47,474 nt of DNA from contig DLGQ01000099.1 of assembly GCA_002482775.1 (NCBI GenBank), forward strand, positions 37,302 to 84,775. The letters run 5' to 3'. Below the pieces are notes generated by a model. That model was not told the origin of the DNA. It did no database searches and saw only the letters and a list, made by a program, of their open reading frames with translations. Each line of letters opens with the position of its first letter. Position 1 is the stretch's first letter. Source of the stretch: Flavobacteriales bacterium UBA7690 (GTDB lineage: Bacteria; Bacteroidota; Bacteroidia; Flavobacteriales_F; PHOS-HE28). Below, in pieces: positions 16,135 through 25,711 of the stretch. The position numbers and the translations under genes were made by a program.

Positions 16135-16142
16135 TACCTTCG
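16135..16142 (+). promoter_or_regulatory. putative -7 element of cysS
   Basis: TACCTTCG, one base from TAnnTTTG, ends 13 bases before the first cysS ATG (16156). Confidence 0.45.
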
Positions 16143-16155
16143 CACGCGCTACCGA

Positions 16156-17643
16156 ATGCCCATGTCCGACCTGAAGAAAGGCCCGCTCCACATCACGAAC
16201 ACGCTCTCCCGCCAGAAAGAGGAGTTCGTGCCGCTACGTCCACCCCACGTTGGCTTGTACGTCTGTGGTCCCACGGTGTACAGCGATGTCCACTTGGGCA
16301 ATGTGCGCACCTTCCTAAGCTTCGATATGCTTTATCGCTGGCTCACGTTCATCGGCTACAAGGTCCGCTACGTGCGTAACATCACCGATGTCGGGCACCT
16401 CGTTGGCGATATCGATGAAGGGGAGGATAAGATCGCGAAGCGCGCGCGCCTTGAGCAGTTGGAACCGATGGAGATCGTGCAGAAGTACACGAACGGGTTC
16501 CATGATGTGATGCGCTTGTTCAACATCCTGTCACCAAGCATCGAACCCACCGCCACCGGCCACTTGATCGAACAGATCGGCATGGTGGAACGTATCATCA
16601 AGAGCGGCTATGGGTATGAAGCGAACGGAAGCGTCTACTTCGATGTGCCCAAGTTCGCCGGGAAGCATGCGTACGGGGAATTGAGCGGTCGCAAGATCGA
16701 CGAGCTGTTGAGCAATACCCGCGATACCGAAGGCCAGGACGAAAAGCGCAGCCCGTTGGATTTCGCGATCTGGAAAAAGGCCGAACCACAACATTTGATG
16801 AAATGGCCTAGCCCCTGGGGCGAAGGTTTCCCAGGGTGGCACTTGGAGTGCAGCGCAATGAGCACGAAGTACCTCGGCGGCACGTTCGACATCCACGGTG
16901 GTGGCATGGACCTGAAGTTCCCGCATCACGAATGCGAGATCGCCCAGAGCGTGGCAGCCGATGGCATCGCACCGGTGCGCTACTGGATGCACGGCAACAT
17001 GCTTACCGTGAACGGCCGCAAGATGGCCAAGAGCGAAGGCAACGGTTTCACACCGGAAGAGCTGCTCACCGGGAACCACAAGCTGCTGGAGAAAGGGTAT
17101 AGCGCCATGACGGTGCGCTTCTTCATGCTACAGAGCCACTATGCCAGCACGTTGGACTTCAGCAATGCTGCGATGCAAGCTGCGGAGAAAGGGCTGGAGC
17201 GCTTGATGAACGCCATGGACCTTCTGGCGAACTTGAAACCCGGGGCCAGCGATGGTGCGGATATCGCCGCACTGGAGCAACGGTGCTACGATGCCATGAA
17301 CGATGACATCAACACGCCGGTCATGATCGGTGAGTTGTTCGATGGTGCGCGGATCATCAACTCGGTCAACGACGGGAAGCTCCCACTTACCGCTGGTGGT
17401 ATCGATCACCTTTCCACGTTGATGAACAGCATGGTCTTCGACGTTCTCGGTTTGAAGCAGGAACAACAAGCCGTGGGGGATGACCACGCGATGGACGGCC
17501 TCGTCCAAGAGTTCATCCGTTTGCGGGCAGAAGCCAAGGCCCGCAAGGATTTCGCAGCGAGCGACGCGATACGTGATCGTTTGTTGGCATTGGGCATTTC
17601 GTTGAAGGACACCAAGGAAGGTACCACATGGGCACGCGCGTAA
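16156..17643 (+). CDS. cysS: cysteinyl-tRNA synthetase
   Basis: A 495-residue class I synthetase charging tRNA(Cys). The HIGH-like signature is HLGN within GPTVYSDVHLGNVRT, with the first zinc Cys just before it (YVCGPT). Further zinc ligands are in WHLECSAM and PHHECEIA, and the KMSKS-like loop is KMAKSEGN. Length and order are standard. A second ATG two codons in (16162) is an alternative start. The 3' end overlaps the start of the following lipoprotein gene by 16 bases, so the two are probably cotranscribed. Confidence 0.97.
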   Translation: MPMSDLKKGPLHITNTLSRQKEEFVPLRPPHVGLYVCGPTVYSDVHLGNVRTFLSFDMLYRWLTFIGYKVRYVRNITDVGHLVGDIDEGEDKIAKRARLEQLEPMEIVQKYTNGFHDVMRLFNILSPSIEPTATGHLIEQIGMVERIIKSGYGYEANGSVYFDVPKFAGKHAYGELSGRKIDELLSNTRDTEGQDEKRSPLDFAIWKKAEPQHLMKWPSPWGEGFPGWHLECSAMSTKYLGGTFDIHGGGMDLKFPHHECEIAQSVAADGIAPVRYWMHGNMLTVNGRKMAKSEGNGFTPEELLTGNHKLLEKGYSAMTVRFFMLQSHYASTLDFSNAAMQAAEKGLERLMNAMDLLANLKPGASDGADIAALEQRCYDAMNDDINTPVMIGELFDGARIINSVNDGKLPLTAGGIDHLSTLMNSMVFDVLGLKQEQQAVGDDHAMDGLVQEFIRLRAEAKARKDFAASDAIRDRLLALGISLKDTKEGTTWARA

Positions 17644-18647
17644 AGAACCACTTCACACGGCCGATCCTGCTCGGTGCGGTCGCGCTCTTCATCACCTCCT
17701 GCGAACCGGATGCGCCCGATACTCCACCAACACCAACCGCGCCTGCGCAACCGGCGATCTCCGCTACACCCGCGTTCGACGCCGATAGTGCCTATGCCTT
17801 CGTGGCCGAGCAGGTCGGGTTCGGTCCGCGCGTGCCCGGCACCAAGTCGCACATTGCATGTGGCGATTGGATGGTGCAACGCCTCAAGTCCGCAGGCGCG
17901 AACGTGATCGAACAAACGGGCACGGTGATGAGCTTCAACAACGAGCGCTTGCCATTGCGCAACATCATCGGCCAGTTCCATCCGGAGCGTAAGGAGCGCA
18001 TCCTGTTGCTCGCACACTGGGATACACGCCCCTTCGCGGACAAGGACGATGAACGCACCAACCAACCGATCGATGGTGCGAACGATGGAGGTAGTGGCGT
18101 AGGTATCCTGCTGGAGATCGCGCGCCACCTCTCTTCGAAGGAACACGGACCCGGTATCGATATCCTCTTTACCGATGTGGAAGACCACGGCAAACCCAGC
18201 GGTGCGATGACCCAGGACGACAGCAGCGTCGATACGTGGTGCCTAGGCTCGCAGTATTGGGTGAAGAACCTGCATGTGCCCAACTACACGGCTCGTTTCG
18301 GGATCCTGCTGGATATGGCTGGCGCTCGCGATGCGCGTTTCTACCAAGAGGGGTTAAGCATGCAGTATGCTTCTGCGATCGTGAGGAAGGTGTGGAAGAC
18401 CGCAGCGTCCATCGGATATGGGGACAGGTTCGTGCAAGAGACCGCGCATTTCGTGGGCATCGATGATCACATCCCCATCAACAAGACCTTGAGGATCCCG
18501 ACCATCGACATCATCGAATACGATCCTTCAACAGCAGCATTCGGGCCGTACTGGCATACGCACGATGATAACTTGGAGGTGATCGACCCCGCAACGTTGA
18601 AAGCCGTGGGCCAGACCGTGCTGGAAGTGGTGTGGAAGGAGCGCTAG
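17628..18647 (+). CDS. M28-fold lipoprotein, probable glutaminyl-peptide cyclotransferase
   Basis: A 339-residue lipoprotein (lipobox FITSC, Cys25) with a Pro/Thr-rich linker and an M28-type domain. Blocks LLLAHWDTRPFAD, GANDGGSGVGILLE (Asp153), TDVEDHG (Glu185/Asp186), DTWCLGSQYW, GILLDMAGARDARF and FGPYWHTHDDN (His310) fit the animal-type glutaminyl cyclases found in Bacteroidota such as Porphyromonas better than ordinary aminopeptidases. Such enzymes act in the periplasm and turn N-terminal Gln into pyroglutamate. This fits the window, where eight or more exported proteins are predicted to have Gln at position +1. Separation from an M28 aminopeptidase rests on motif memory only. Confidence 0.8.
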   Translation: MGTRVKNHFTRPILLGAVALFITSCEPDAPDTPPTPTAPAQPAISATPAFDADSAYAFVAEQVGFGPRVPGTKSHIACGDWMVQRLKSAGANVIEQTGTVMSFNNERLPLRNIIGQFHPERKERILLLAHWDTRPFADKDDERTNQPIDGANDGGSGVGILLEIARHLSSKEHGPGIDILFTDVEDHGKPSGAMTQDDSSVDTWCLGSQYWVKNLHVPNYTARFGILLDMAGARDARFYQEGLSMQYASAIVRKVWKTAASIGYGDRFVQETAHFVGIDDHIPINKTLRIPTIDIIEYDPSTAAFGPYWHTHDDNLEVIDPATLKAVGQTVLEVVWKER

Positions 18648-18652
18648 TGCGG

Positions 18653-20395
18653 TCAGAGACCCAAGCCACCGATCACTGCACCATCCTTCGCCGTCGGTGG
18701 TAAACGGAAGGTGATACGCCGACCACCCGTGGTCACGGTGAAGATCAGCAACTGATCCTGGTCATATCCTGTTTCCACCCAGAGCCCATCACTCGTTGCC
18801 TGTGGTGTTGCAACGTTCACTTCACGACCTAGTGCGTCAAGCACCTGCCAAGAAGCGTTGGCATCAAGACCAACGATGTTCCAGCCGCGTGCTTCTTGCC
18901 TGATAGCGAGCACATTGTTCTTGATCCCGTATTCCACAGGAACCGTTGGACTGAAAGTGAAACGCTCATCAGTGTCGACCTGGCGGATCCTGTAGTAGCT
19001 CGTTCCATGTATCGGTTGCGGATCCAGGAACTTGTAGTCCATCGTCGTATTGGTGGTCCCTGCAGCGCCGACCCGGCCTATGTCGAAGAACACGGTACCG
19101 TCTTCACTGCGTTCCACCAGGTAGTGATCACTGTTGGACTCCGAAGCAGTGGACCAACGCAACGCGACGGTGGAGCCTTCAACCTTGGCAGAGAACCCCA
19201 GCAGTTCCACGGGAAGCAAGGCGCAATTCCCAACGAAAATGGAGCGCGATGCGGTATTCTCCACCGGACAGGCGCCATCGGAGATGTTGATGTACACATT
19301 GGCCGGAAGGATCGTCGTGTTGGCGGTCCAACAGAGACGGCCCGTTGCCGGATTAGTGCCAGTTACCGTGAACGTGGACCCGGGAAGTATGGTGGATGCG
19401 TTCGAGGTCATTTGCAAGATGGTGCCAACATTGGGGTCTGAAACGACGAGGTTGACACAAAAGGATTGTCCGTTGCACAGGGCCACACTGCTCGGGCCTA
19501 CTGCCGCAACCGAGCCGGTAACCGTAATGGATGGCGCGGGTATTGGTGGTGACCCATCGCAGACGGTGACGAAGAACATCAGATCACGCATGACCGTTCC
19601 GATCAACTGTCCGGTGGAAATATCGTAGGAATTCACACGGACCACGAGCACATAGCGTCCGGAGACAACAGGGGTGAACAAGAGCTGCCCAGTGGTGCTG
19701 TTGATACTGACCCCCGGTATCGGGGAGTTCCCGCTGAAGCCGGGATCGTACAACACAGGTGATATCGAATCGAAACGTGCCGCGATCAAGGAAAAATTCA
19801 ACACGTTGCCATTCGGGTCCGAAACGCCGGGGTTGTACGATACTGGAGCGCCCAAACAAACGAATGGGACACCATTGTCCGCGAAAACCGGTGAGTTGTC
19901 GCATACACCGGTGGCATTGTTCAACGTGGCCTCTGCATGGATGCCTGGGGTGTTCTGGATATTCTCCGTTTCGTCACGGCAACAGGTGGTCCATTGGATG
20001 GTCCAATAGTCACAGGCAGACAGGTAAACGTTGGTGGTGGTGAACCTGAAGTGACGATAACCGGGAAGCGTACCGCCTGTCTGGCAGGTGGTGTTGGGCA
20101 ATTGGCTGGGACAAACCGGTGATACCTCCTCAACCACTGCTTGTGGGATGCCGCTTATTTGGAAGAAAACCCCGCAGGAGTTATGCAATCTCAGCGATTG
20201 AGTGCCGACGAAAGCCGCTGTTGCGCAGCTTGCGTAGATATCCAAACTGATATTGTAGAAATTGCCACCAGTACACGTGTACGAGATGTTGGCACCTGCG
20301 ATGTGCGCGCCTCTTGCTGTACCGCAAAAGGTGACCATTAGCGCAATAATGCACCACGCGAACGCCCTATTCATTCGCTGGATCATCGAGGTCAT
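18653..20395 (-). CDS. large secreted Ig/cadherin-like protein
   Basis: A secreted protein of about 580 residues. A signal peptide is followed by a Cys-rich N-terminal region (pairs such as TTCCRDE and SACDYW), repeated beta-sandwich-like tracts with the signature DPNGNVLNFSL and a second DPNVGTILQM, and then LPVELLGFSAKVEGSTVALRW, a fibronectin-like segment typical just before T9SS sorting domains. The end resembles a type A sorting domain but runs about 15 residues past the usual end (PPTAKDGAVIGGLGL). In-frame ATGs at 20395, 20386 and 20374 are all possible starts; the last would still leave the signal peptide. TATATTTC about 30 bases upstream may be the -7 box. Probably surface-exposed, adhesion-like; function not known. 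It converges with the cyclase gene at five bases. Confidence 0.82.
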   Translation of the reverse strand: MTSMIQRMNRAFAWCIIALMVTFCGTARGAHIAGANISYTCTGGNFYNISLDIYASCATAAFVGTQSLRLHNSCGVFFQISGIPQAVVEEVSPVCPSQLPNTTCQTGGTLPGYRHFRFTTTNVYLSACDYWTIQWTTCCRDETENIQNTPGIHAEATLNNATGVCDNSPVFADNGVPFVCLGAPVSYNPGVSDPNGNVLNFSLIAARFDSISPVLYDPGFSGNSPIPGVSINSTTGQLLFTPVVSGRYVLVVRVNSYDISTGQLIGTVMRDLMFFVTVCDGSPPIPAPSITVTGSVAAVGPSSVALCNGQSFCVNLVVSDPNVGTILQMTSNASTILPGSTFTVTGTNPATGRLCWTANTTILPANVYINISDGACPVENTASRSIFVGNCALLPVELLGFSAKVEGSTVALRWSTASESNSDHYLVERSEDGTVFFDIGRVGAAGTTNTTMDYKFLDPQPIHGTSYYRIRQVDTDERFTFSPTVPVEYGIKNNVLAIRQEARGWNIVGLDANASWQVLDALGREVNVATPQATSDGLWVETGYDQDQLLIFTVTTGGRRITFRLPPTAKDGAVIGGLGL

Positions 20396-20514
20396 CCTCG
20401 TCAAGTCGTTGATAACTAGTCGAAATATAGGTACAATTCACTTGTTTCGCACGCCTTCCTGCCTATTGGAGACGTATTTGGCCTGCCCGGGTTGTGCCGG
20501 CGAGCACCCGCGGA

Positions 20515-20557
20515 ATAGGAACGGCCGCTAGGGTCCTCCTAGCGGCCGTTCCTATTT
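20515..20557 (-). terminator. strong hairpin terminator after the FG-GAP protein gene
   Basis: A perfect 19-bp stem (arms 20515-20533 and 20539-20557) with a five-base loop lies nine bases after the stop codon at 20567 on the minus strand. A T tract follows only in the plus direction. Confidence 0.85.
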
Positions 20558-20566
20558 TCCACCGCG

Positions 20567-22537
20567 TTAGAACTTCGTGAACGAGCGTTGGTAGTTGATC
20601 CCGCCCTGCTCCAAGTGGAGCACGTAGAAACCACTTCCAAGACCGCTTACATCAAGCTGGCCTCCGAGCACCGTTGGCACGCTCACGACCTTTCCCGCTG
20701 CATCGGTCAGTTCCCAAATACGGGTCCCGTTTCCCATAGGGACCTCAACCTGTAAGAGGTCTGCCACGGGGTTCGGATAGATCCGGAGTTCTCCAAGAAC
20801 CGGTTGGGCGATCCCTGTGCTCAAGCCTTCCACGATCGTCACCACGCTATTCACTGGAATTCCAGTGAGCAGGTCCACGATACCCGAAGGCCAACGCACC
20901 TCGATCTCGTCGATCACCGCGTTCTGGCCAAGGCCGAAGTAGGAGTTCAAACTACTCATCGTGCTGAAGGCATCGCCACTCTTCACCTGCCGCATTTGCC
21001 TGCCCAACGCACTTGTGATATACACTTTCGCACCGATACCGTCCTTGTTCGAAACCGTCCCGATGGTGTTGACCTTCACCCAGTTGTTGTCGTTGCCATC
21101 GTTGATGAACGCACCGGACCAACTCGCGATGTCCAAGAAACCGTCGGCATTGAAGTCGCCTACCCCACTATTGCCCGGCGCGGTGTCGTCCTTGGTGAAG
21201 TGCAGGGCACCATCGCCATACATCATCGCGCCTCCGCCCAGGATATCCAGGTAGCCATCGTTGTTGAAATCATGCGTGCACCATTCAATGGATTGGCCTC
21301 CGAAGGTGTCAAAACCGGAACCAGCGGTCACGTTGGTGAACGTTCCGTTCCCATTGTTCATCATCAACTTGTGGTAGTTGCTAGAACTGGAGCCGATCAG
21401 CATGTCCTGGTCCCCATCATTATCAAAGTCGCCCCAAGCACTAGACCACGACTGGTGGTTGTCCGAGAGGCCGAGTTCGGGTGCCACATCCGTGAAAACC
21501 CCGTTGCCATCGTTGCGCATCAACAGATCATTCGGGTTACATCCGCATTTCGCCACGAAGCAGTCCACATCACCATCGTCATCGTAGTCCACCCATACGG
21601 ATCCATAGTTCCCGCACACTTCACCCAAGCCACCTTGGCTATAGATCAGGTTGCCGTTGCCATCGTTCAAGAACTTCACGTTGGCATCCACATCGTGGCA
21701 CGAGAAGGCGTCCAAGTGCCCATCGTTGTTGATGTCGACCATATTAGTACGCTGACAGAAGATGTAGGGGAAGCCTGATACTTCGGTGAAGGCAGTTCCA
21801 GTGGCATTGGCCATCATGAAAGTTGCTCCTTGACCTCCTCCGTACATCAGGTCCGTATAGCCGTTCCCATCCAAGTCGCCTGCTACGATGCTCCAAGATG
21901 GACTGTGGTCCGCAGCAGTCGTGGGTATGTTCACTCCCTGGAAACCTCCGCCTGCGATCTGGTATTGAACGTTGATGTTGCTTGTGCTCGCACGAACAAG
22001 ATCATCCAGGTCATCACCGTTCATATCAACCACACAATCGCCTCCAGAAAGTCCAGGAATGGTGGATGTGGAGAAGGTGACCATGCCTTCCACAGGGACC
22101 ACAGGAGCTTGCTCCGACAGCCTGAAGGTGAATCCATCAGAAGACCACCTGTTGTCGAAGGCGATCCGATAGGTCACGTTCGCCTCCACGTTAAGGGTGG
22201 CAACGGAGGCTAGGGAATACGCGGTACCCGAGTCGTCGTCCCCGCCGGCACAGACCAAGGATCCGCAGGCGCCCGTGTAGATCTGGATCCGCGTGTCCGT
22301 GCCACTACCCAGATCCGTGGTGATGGTGATCGCAGTGTCCTGGGCAGGCGTGTATTTGTACCACTCCGCAGCCGATGCAACGCCAGTGGCAATGCAGATC
22401 GGGGTGGTGGCCTCCGGACCGTCAATACCCGATACCGTATAGGTTCCGGGTGTGATGGTCAATGCTGTGCTACAGCTGTTCTGGCCGAACGCTGCGGTGG
22501 TTACGACCAGTAAGAACAACGTGAAAAGTGACCTCAT
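20567..22537 (-). CDS. secreted FG-GAP/VCBS repeat protein with ASPIC/UnbV and T9SS sorting domains
   Basis: A 656-residue secreted protein. A signal peptide (AAFG|QNS) precedes a beta-sandwich region (about 20-145) resembling the pre-peptidase C-terminal type. Seven FG-GAP-like calcium loops follow: DMNGDDLDDL, DLDGNGYTDL, DINNDGHLDA, DYDDDGDVDC, DFDNDGDQDM, DFNNDGYLDI and DFNADGFLDI, forming an integrin-like propeller. An ASPIC/UnbV segment (IDEIEVRWPSGIVDLL) follows, then a T9SS type A sorting domain (LRIYPNPVADLLQVEV ... FYVLHLEQGG). Likely a calcium-binding cell-surface or secreted protein; ligand unknown. The promoter is predicted at 22635-22642, giving a leader of about 95 bases. Confidence 0.92.
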   Translation of the reverse strand: MRSLFTLFLLVVTTAAFGQNSCSTALTITPGTYTVSGIDGPEATTPICIATGVASAAEWYKYTPAQDTAITITTDLGSGTDTRIQIYTGACGSLVCAGGDDDSGTAYSLASVATLNVEANVTYRIAFDNRWSSDGFTFRLSEQAPVVPVEGMVTFSTSTIPGLSGGDCVVDMNGDDLDDLVRASTSNINVQYQIAGGGFQGVNIPTTAADHSPSWSIVAGDLDGNGYTDLMYGGGQGATFMMANATGTAFTEVSGFPYIFCQRTNMVDINNDGHLDAFSCHDVDANVKFLNDGNGNLIYSQGGLGEVCGNYGSVWVDYDDDGDVDCFVAKCGCNPNDLLMRNDGNGVFTDVAPELGLSDNHQSWSSAWGDFDNDGDQDMLIGSSSSNYHKLMMNNGNGTFTNVTAGSGFDTFGGQSIEWCTHDFNNDGYLDILGGGAMMYGDGALHFTKDDTAPGNSGVGDFNADGFLDIASWSGAFINDGNDNNWVKVNTIGTVSNKDGIGAKVYITSALGRQMRQVKSGDAFSTMSSLNSYFGLGQNAVIDEIEVRWPSGIVDLLTGIPVNSVVTIVEGLSTGIAQPVLGELRIYPNPVADLLQVEVPMGNGTRIWELTDAAGKVVSVPTVLGGQLDVSGLGSGFYVLHLEQGGINYQRSFTKF

Positions 22538-22634
22538 GGAAGCAATGTTTCGGATCGAGTTCGGTTGTTATGACGCACGCCATGTATGTTCCGGTGTCTG
22601 GTCTGATCCAGTGAAGAGAAGCGGAACTGACATC

Positions 22635-22642
22635 CAAATGTA
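22635..22642 (-). promoter_or_regulatory. -7 element upstream of the FG-GAP protein gene
   Basis: On the minus strand this reads TACATTTG, a perfect TAnnTTTG box, 97 bases upstream of the ATG at 22537. No clear TTG is seen at -33. The remaining intergenic DNA up to polA (22643-22817) holds a TAACTTTC element at 22772-22779 pointing toward polA and nothing else I can name. Confidence 0.5.
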
Positions 22643-22817
22643 GCTGTGGCTTCGTTGTGATCCTGCTTCCGGATCCCGAGCATTGACGAAGTGGGGCCTG
22701 GATGGGTCGAAGACTGCTTTTTCAACGTCGAGGGTCATCTCGGGTTGAACGTGCGAGCGGTGTCCGAAGGCTAACTTTCCCGCTCGCTGGGCCCACAGGG
22801 GCTACCGCGCATGGATC

Positions 22818-25661
22818 ATGTCCGAAATGCCCACTGATGACCGTCGCCTCTTCCTCCTCGACGCGTATGCCCTGATCTACCGTGCGTACTTCAGTTTCAT
22901 CCGTGCCCCGCGGGTGAACAGCAAGGGGTTCAATACCAGCGCGGCCTTCGGGTTCACCACCACGTTGTTGGACCTGATAAAGCGCGAGAAACCTACGCAC
23001 CTGGCCGTGGTCTTCGACACCGCCGCGCCCACCGAGCGCCATGTGACACTGCTGGACTACAAGGCCAATCGCGAGGAGATGCCGGACGACATCCGCAGCA
23101 ACGTTCCCTACATCCGCCGCATCATCGAGGCGATGAACATACCCGTGCTGGAGAGCGACGGCTACGAGGCGGATGATGTGATCGGCACGCTGGCGAAGAA
23201 GGCTGAAGCCGAAGGCTATATCACCTATATGGTTACGCCGGACAAGGACTTCGGGCAGCTCGTAACGGACAGGATCATCATGTACAAACCGGGCCGCGGT
23301 GGCGATCCGCCCGAGAAGCTCGGCCCCAAGGAGATCTGTGCGCGCTGGGGACTGGAGAGCACGGAACAGGTCAAGGACATCCTCGGCTTGATGGGCGATG
23401 CCGTGGACAACATACCCGGCATTCCCGGGATCGGGGAGAAGACGGCGATCAAGCTTGTGCAGCAATTCGGAAGCCTCGAGGGCGTGATCGCGAACGTGGA
23501 TCAGTTGAAAGGTAAACAGAAGGAGAACGTGATCGCCTTCGCCGAACAGGGCCGTATGAGCAAGATGCTCGCCACCATCATCATCGATGCACCGGTGGAG
23601 TTGAACCACGAGGCGCTGCACCTCGATCCGCCCGATGCGGCGAAAGTGCTGGAGGTGTTCAGCGAGCTGGAGTTCAAGAACCTGACGAACCGTGTGCTCG
23701 GAGGTGATGCCAATGGAACGAGCTCCCCCGAAGTGAAGGGCACGAAGAAGTCGGCACCGCGCGCCACATCAGGACAGGTCGACCTGTTCGGGACATCGGT
23801 GGATGAAGAAGGCAACTTAGAGCTGAAGGAATTCGCGAACATCGACACGGTGCCTCACCGCTACTTGCTGGAGGACACGGATGAGAAGATGTACATGCTC
23901 GCTGCCCAACTGAAGAAGCAGCCGCGTTTCTGCTTCGATACCGAGACCACGGGAACCGAAGAGCGCACCGCCGAGCTCGTGGGTCTCGCCTTCAGCTTCA
24001 AGGCTAACGAGGGGTACTACGTGCCGGTTCCCGCCGATCGCGCCGGGGCGCAACGCATCGTGGACATCTACAAGCCGATGCTGGAGAACGAGGCCATCGG
24101 CAAGGTCGCACAGAACGCGAAGTACGACATCCGTGTGCTGGCCAAATACGGCGTGGAGGTGAAGGGCCCGCTCTTCGACACCATGGTGGCCCACTACCTG
24201 CTGAAGCCCGACCAACAGAAACACGGCATGGACTACTTGAGCGAGGTGTACCTGAGCTACAAACCCGTGAGCATCGAAACGCTCATCGGGCAGAAGGAGC
24301 GCGGCAAGACGCAGAAGAGCATGCGCGACGCCGACCTGAACGCGGTGAAGGAATACGCCGCAGAGGACGCCGACATCACCTGGCAACTCAGCGAAAAGTT
24401 CGCGCCACTGCTGGCAGCCGATGAGGTGACTTCACTCTTCAACGAGGTGGAGATGCCGCTGGTGCATGTGCTGGCCGACATGGAAACCGAAGGCATCCGC
24501 ATCGACATCCCCGCGCTCAAACAGTTCAGTGAGGAGCTCGGCGCTGACCTGTTGCGCTTGCAGGACGAGATACACGCGGCGTGCGGCGTGCCCTTCAACA
24601 TCGACAGCCCGAAACAGCTCGGCGACGTGCTCTTCGAAACCTTGAAGATCGGCGGCGACAAGGTGAAGAAGACCGCGAAGACCGGCCAATACCAGACGAG
24701 TGAGGACATTCTGCAAGAACTGAGCAACGCACATCCGGCCATTCCGCTCATCCTCGACTATCGCAGCCTACGCAAATTGAAAGGCACCTACGTGGATACG
24801 CTCCCCGAAGCCGCCGATCCCGTAACCCACCGCGTTCACACCAGCTACCTGCAAACGGTGGCAGCCACCGGCCGCTTGGCGAGCAATGATCCCAACTTGC
24901 AGAACATCCCCATCCGCACGGAGAAAGGCCGCGAGATCCGCAAGGCCTTCGTACCGCGCGATGCGGATCACCAGCTCCTCAGCGCCGACTACTCACAGAT
25001 CGAACTGCGCATCATCGCCCACATGAGCGGTGACCACAACATGCAGGAAGCCTTCCGTCACGGGCTTGACATCCACGCGGCCACCGCCGCAAAAGTGTTC
25101 AATGTGGACATCGCAGCCGTTACACGCGAGCAGCGCAGCCGCGCCAAGGCCGTCAACTTCGGCATCGCTTACGGTCAAGGGGCCTTCGGACTTTCTCAGA
25201 ACCTGGGCATCCCGCGCGCGGAAGCCAAACAGATCATCGACGACTACTTCGCACAGTTCCCCGGCGTGCGCAACTACATGGATGAGATGATAGGCTTCTG
25301 CCGTACCAACGGTTACATCAAGACTTTGATGGGCCGCCGCCGCTACCTGCCGGACATCACCAGTGCGAACAACACCGTGCGTGCCCAAGCTGAACGCATC
25401 GCCATCAACGCCCCCATGCAGGGTTCCGCAGCGGACATCATCAAGGTGGCCATGGTCAACATCCATCGTGAGCTTACGCAACGCCGCCTGAAAAGCCGCC
25501 TCCTCCTCCAGGTACATGACGAACTCGTGTTCGACGTCCACCATACAGAAGCCGAGGAACTCAAGAACCTCGTCCGCGAACGCATGGAGGGCGCCATGAC
25601 CCTCTCCGTTCCGCTTGTTGTTGACATGGGCATGGGGAAAAACTGGCTCGATGCGCACTGA
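22818..25661 (+). CDS. polA: DNA polymerase I
   Basis: A 947-residue family A polymerase for Okazaki-fragment processing and repair. All three domains are present. The N-terminal 5'-3' exonuclease includes YEADDVIGTLAKKA and the helix-hairpin-helix GIPGIGEKTA. The 3'-5' exonuclease keeps the metal ligands in FDTETTG (about residue 373), so proofreading is probably intact. The polymerase has motif A SADYSQIELR (about 722), motif B RSRAKAVNFGIAYGQG and motif C VHDELVFD (about 900). The ATG at 22818 gives MSEMPTDDRRLFLLDAYALI; a second ATG nine bases later is possible. Confidence 0.98.
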   Translation: MSEMPTDDRRLFLLDAYALIYRAYFSFIRAPRVNSKGFNTSAAFGFTTTLLDLIKREKPTHLAVVFDTAAPTERHVTLLDYKANREEMPDDIRSNVPYIRRIIEAMNIPVLESDGYEADDVIGTLAKKAEAEGYITYMVTPDKDFGQLVTDRIIMYKPGRGGDPPEKLGPKEICARWGLESTEQVKDILGLMGDAVDNIPGIPGIGEKTAIKLVQQFGSLEGVIANVDQLKGKQKENVIAFAEQGRMSKMLATIIIDAPVELNHEALHLDPPDAAKVLEVFSELEFKNLTNRVLGGDANGTSSPEVKGTKKSAPRATSGQVDLFGTSVDEEGNLELKEFANIDTVPHRYLLEDTDEKMYMLAAQLKKQPRFCFDTETTGTEERTAELVGLAFSFKANEGYYVPVPADRAGAQRIVDIYKPMLENEAIGKVAQNAKYDIRVLAKYGVEVKGPLFDTMVAHYLLKPDQQKHGMDYLSEVYLSYKPVSIETLIGQKERGKTQKSMRDADLNAVKEYAAEDADITWQLSEKFAPLLAADEVTSLFNEVEMPLVHVLADMETEGIRIDIPALKQFSEELGADLLRLQDEIHAACGVPFNIDSPKQLGDVLFETLKIGGDKVKKTAKTGQYQTSEDILQELSNAHPAIPLILDYRSLRKLKGTYVDTLPEAADPVTHRVHTSYLQTVAATGRLASNDPNLQNIPIRTEKGREIRKAFVPRDADHQLLSADYSQIELRIIAHMSGDHNMQEAFRHGLDIHAATAAKVFNVDIAAVTREQRSRAKAVNFGIAYGQGAFGLSQNLGIPRAEAKQIIDDYFAQFPGVRNYMDEMIGFCRTNGYIKTLMGRRRYLPDITSANNTVRAQAERIAINAPMQGSAADIIKVAMVNIHRELTQRRLKSRLLLQVHDELVFDVHHTEAEELKNLVRERMEGAMTLSVPLVVDMGMGKNWLDAH

Positions 25662-25711
25662 TCGGACCACGGGCTAACGGCACCTTTACCGCCGACTCTA
25701 CCTAGATCCCC

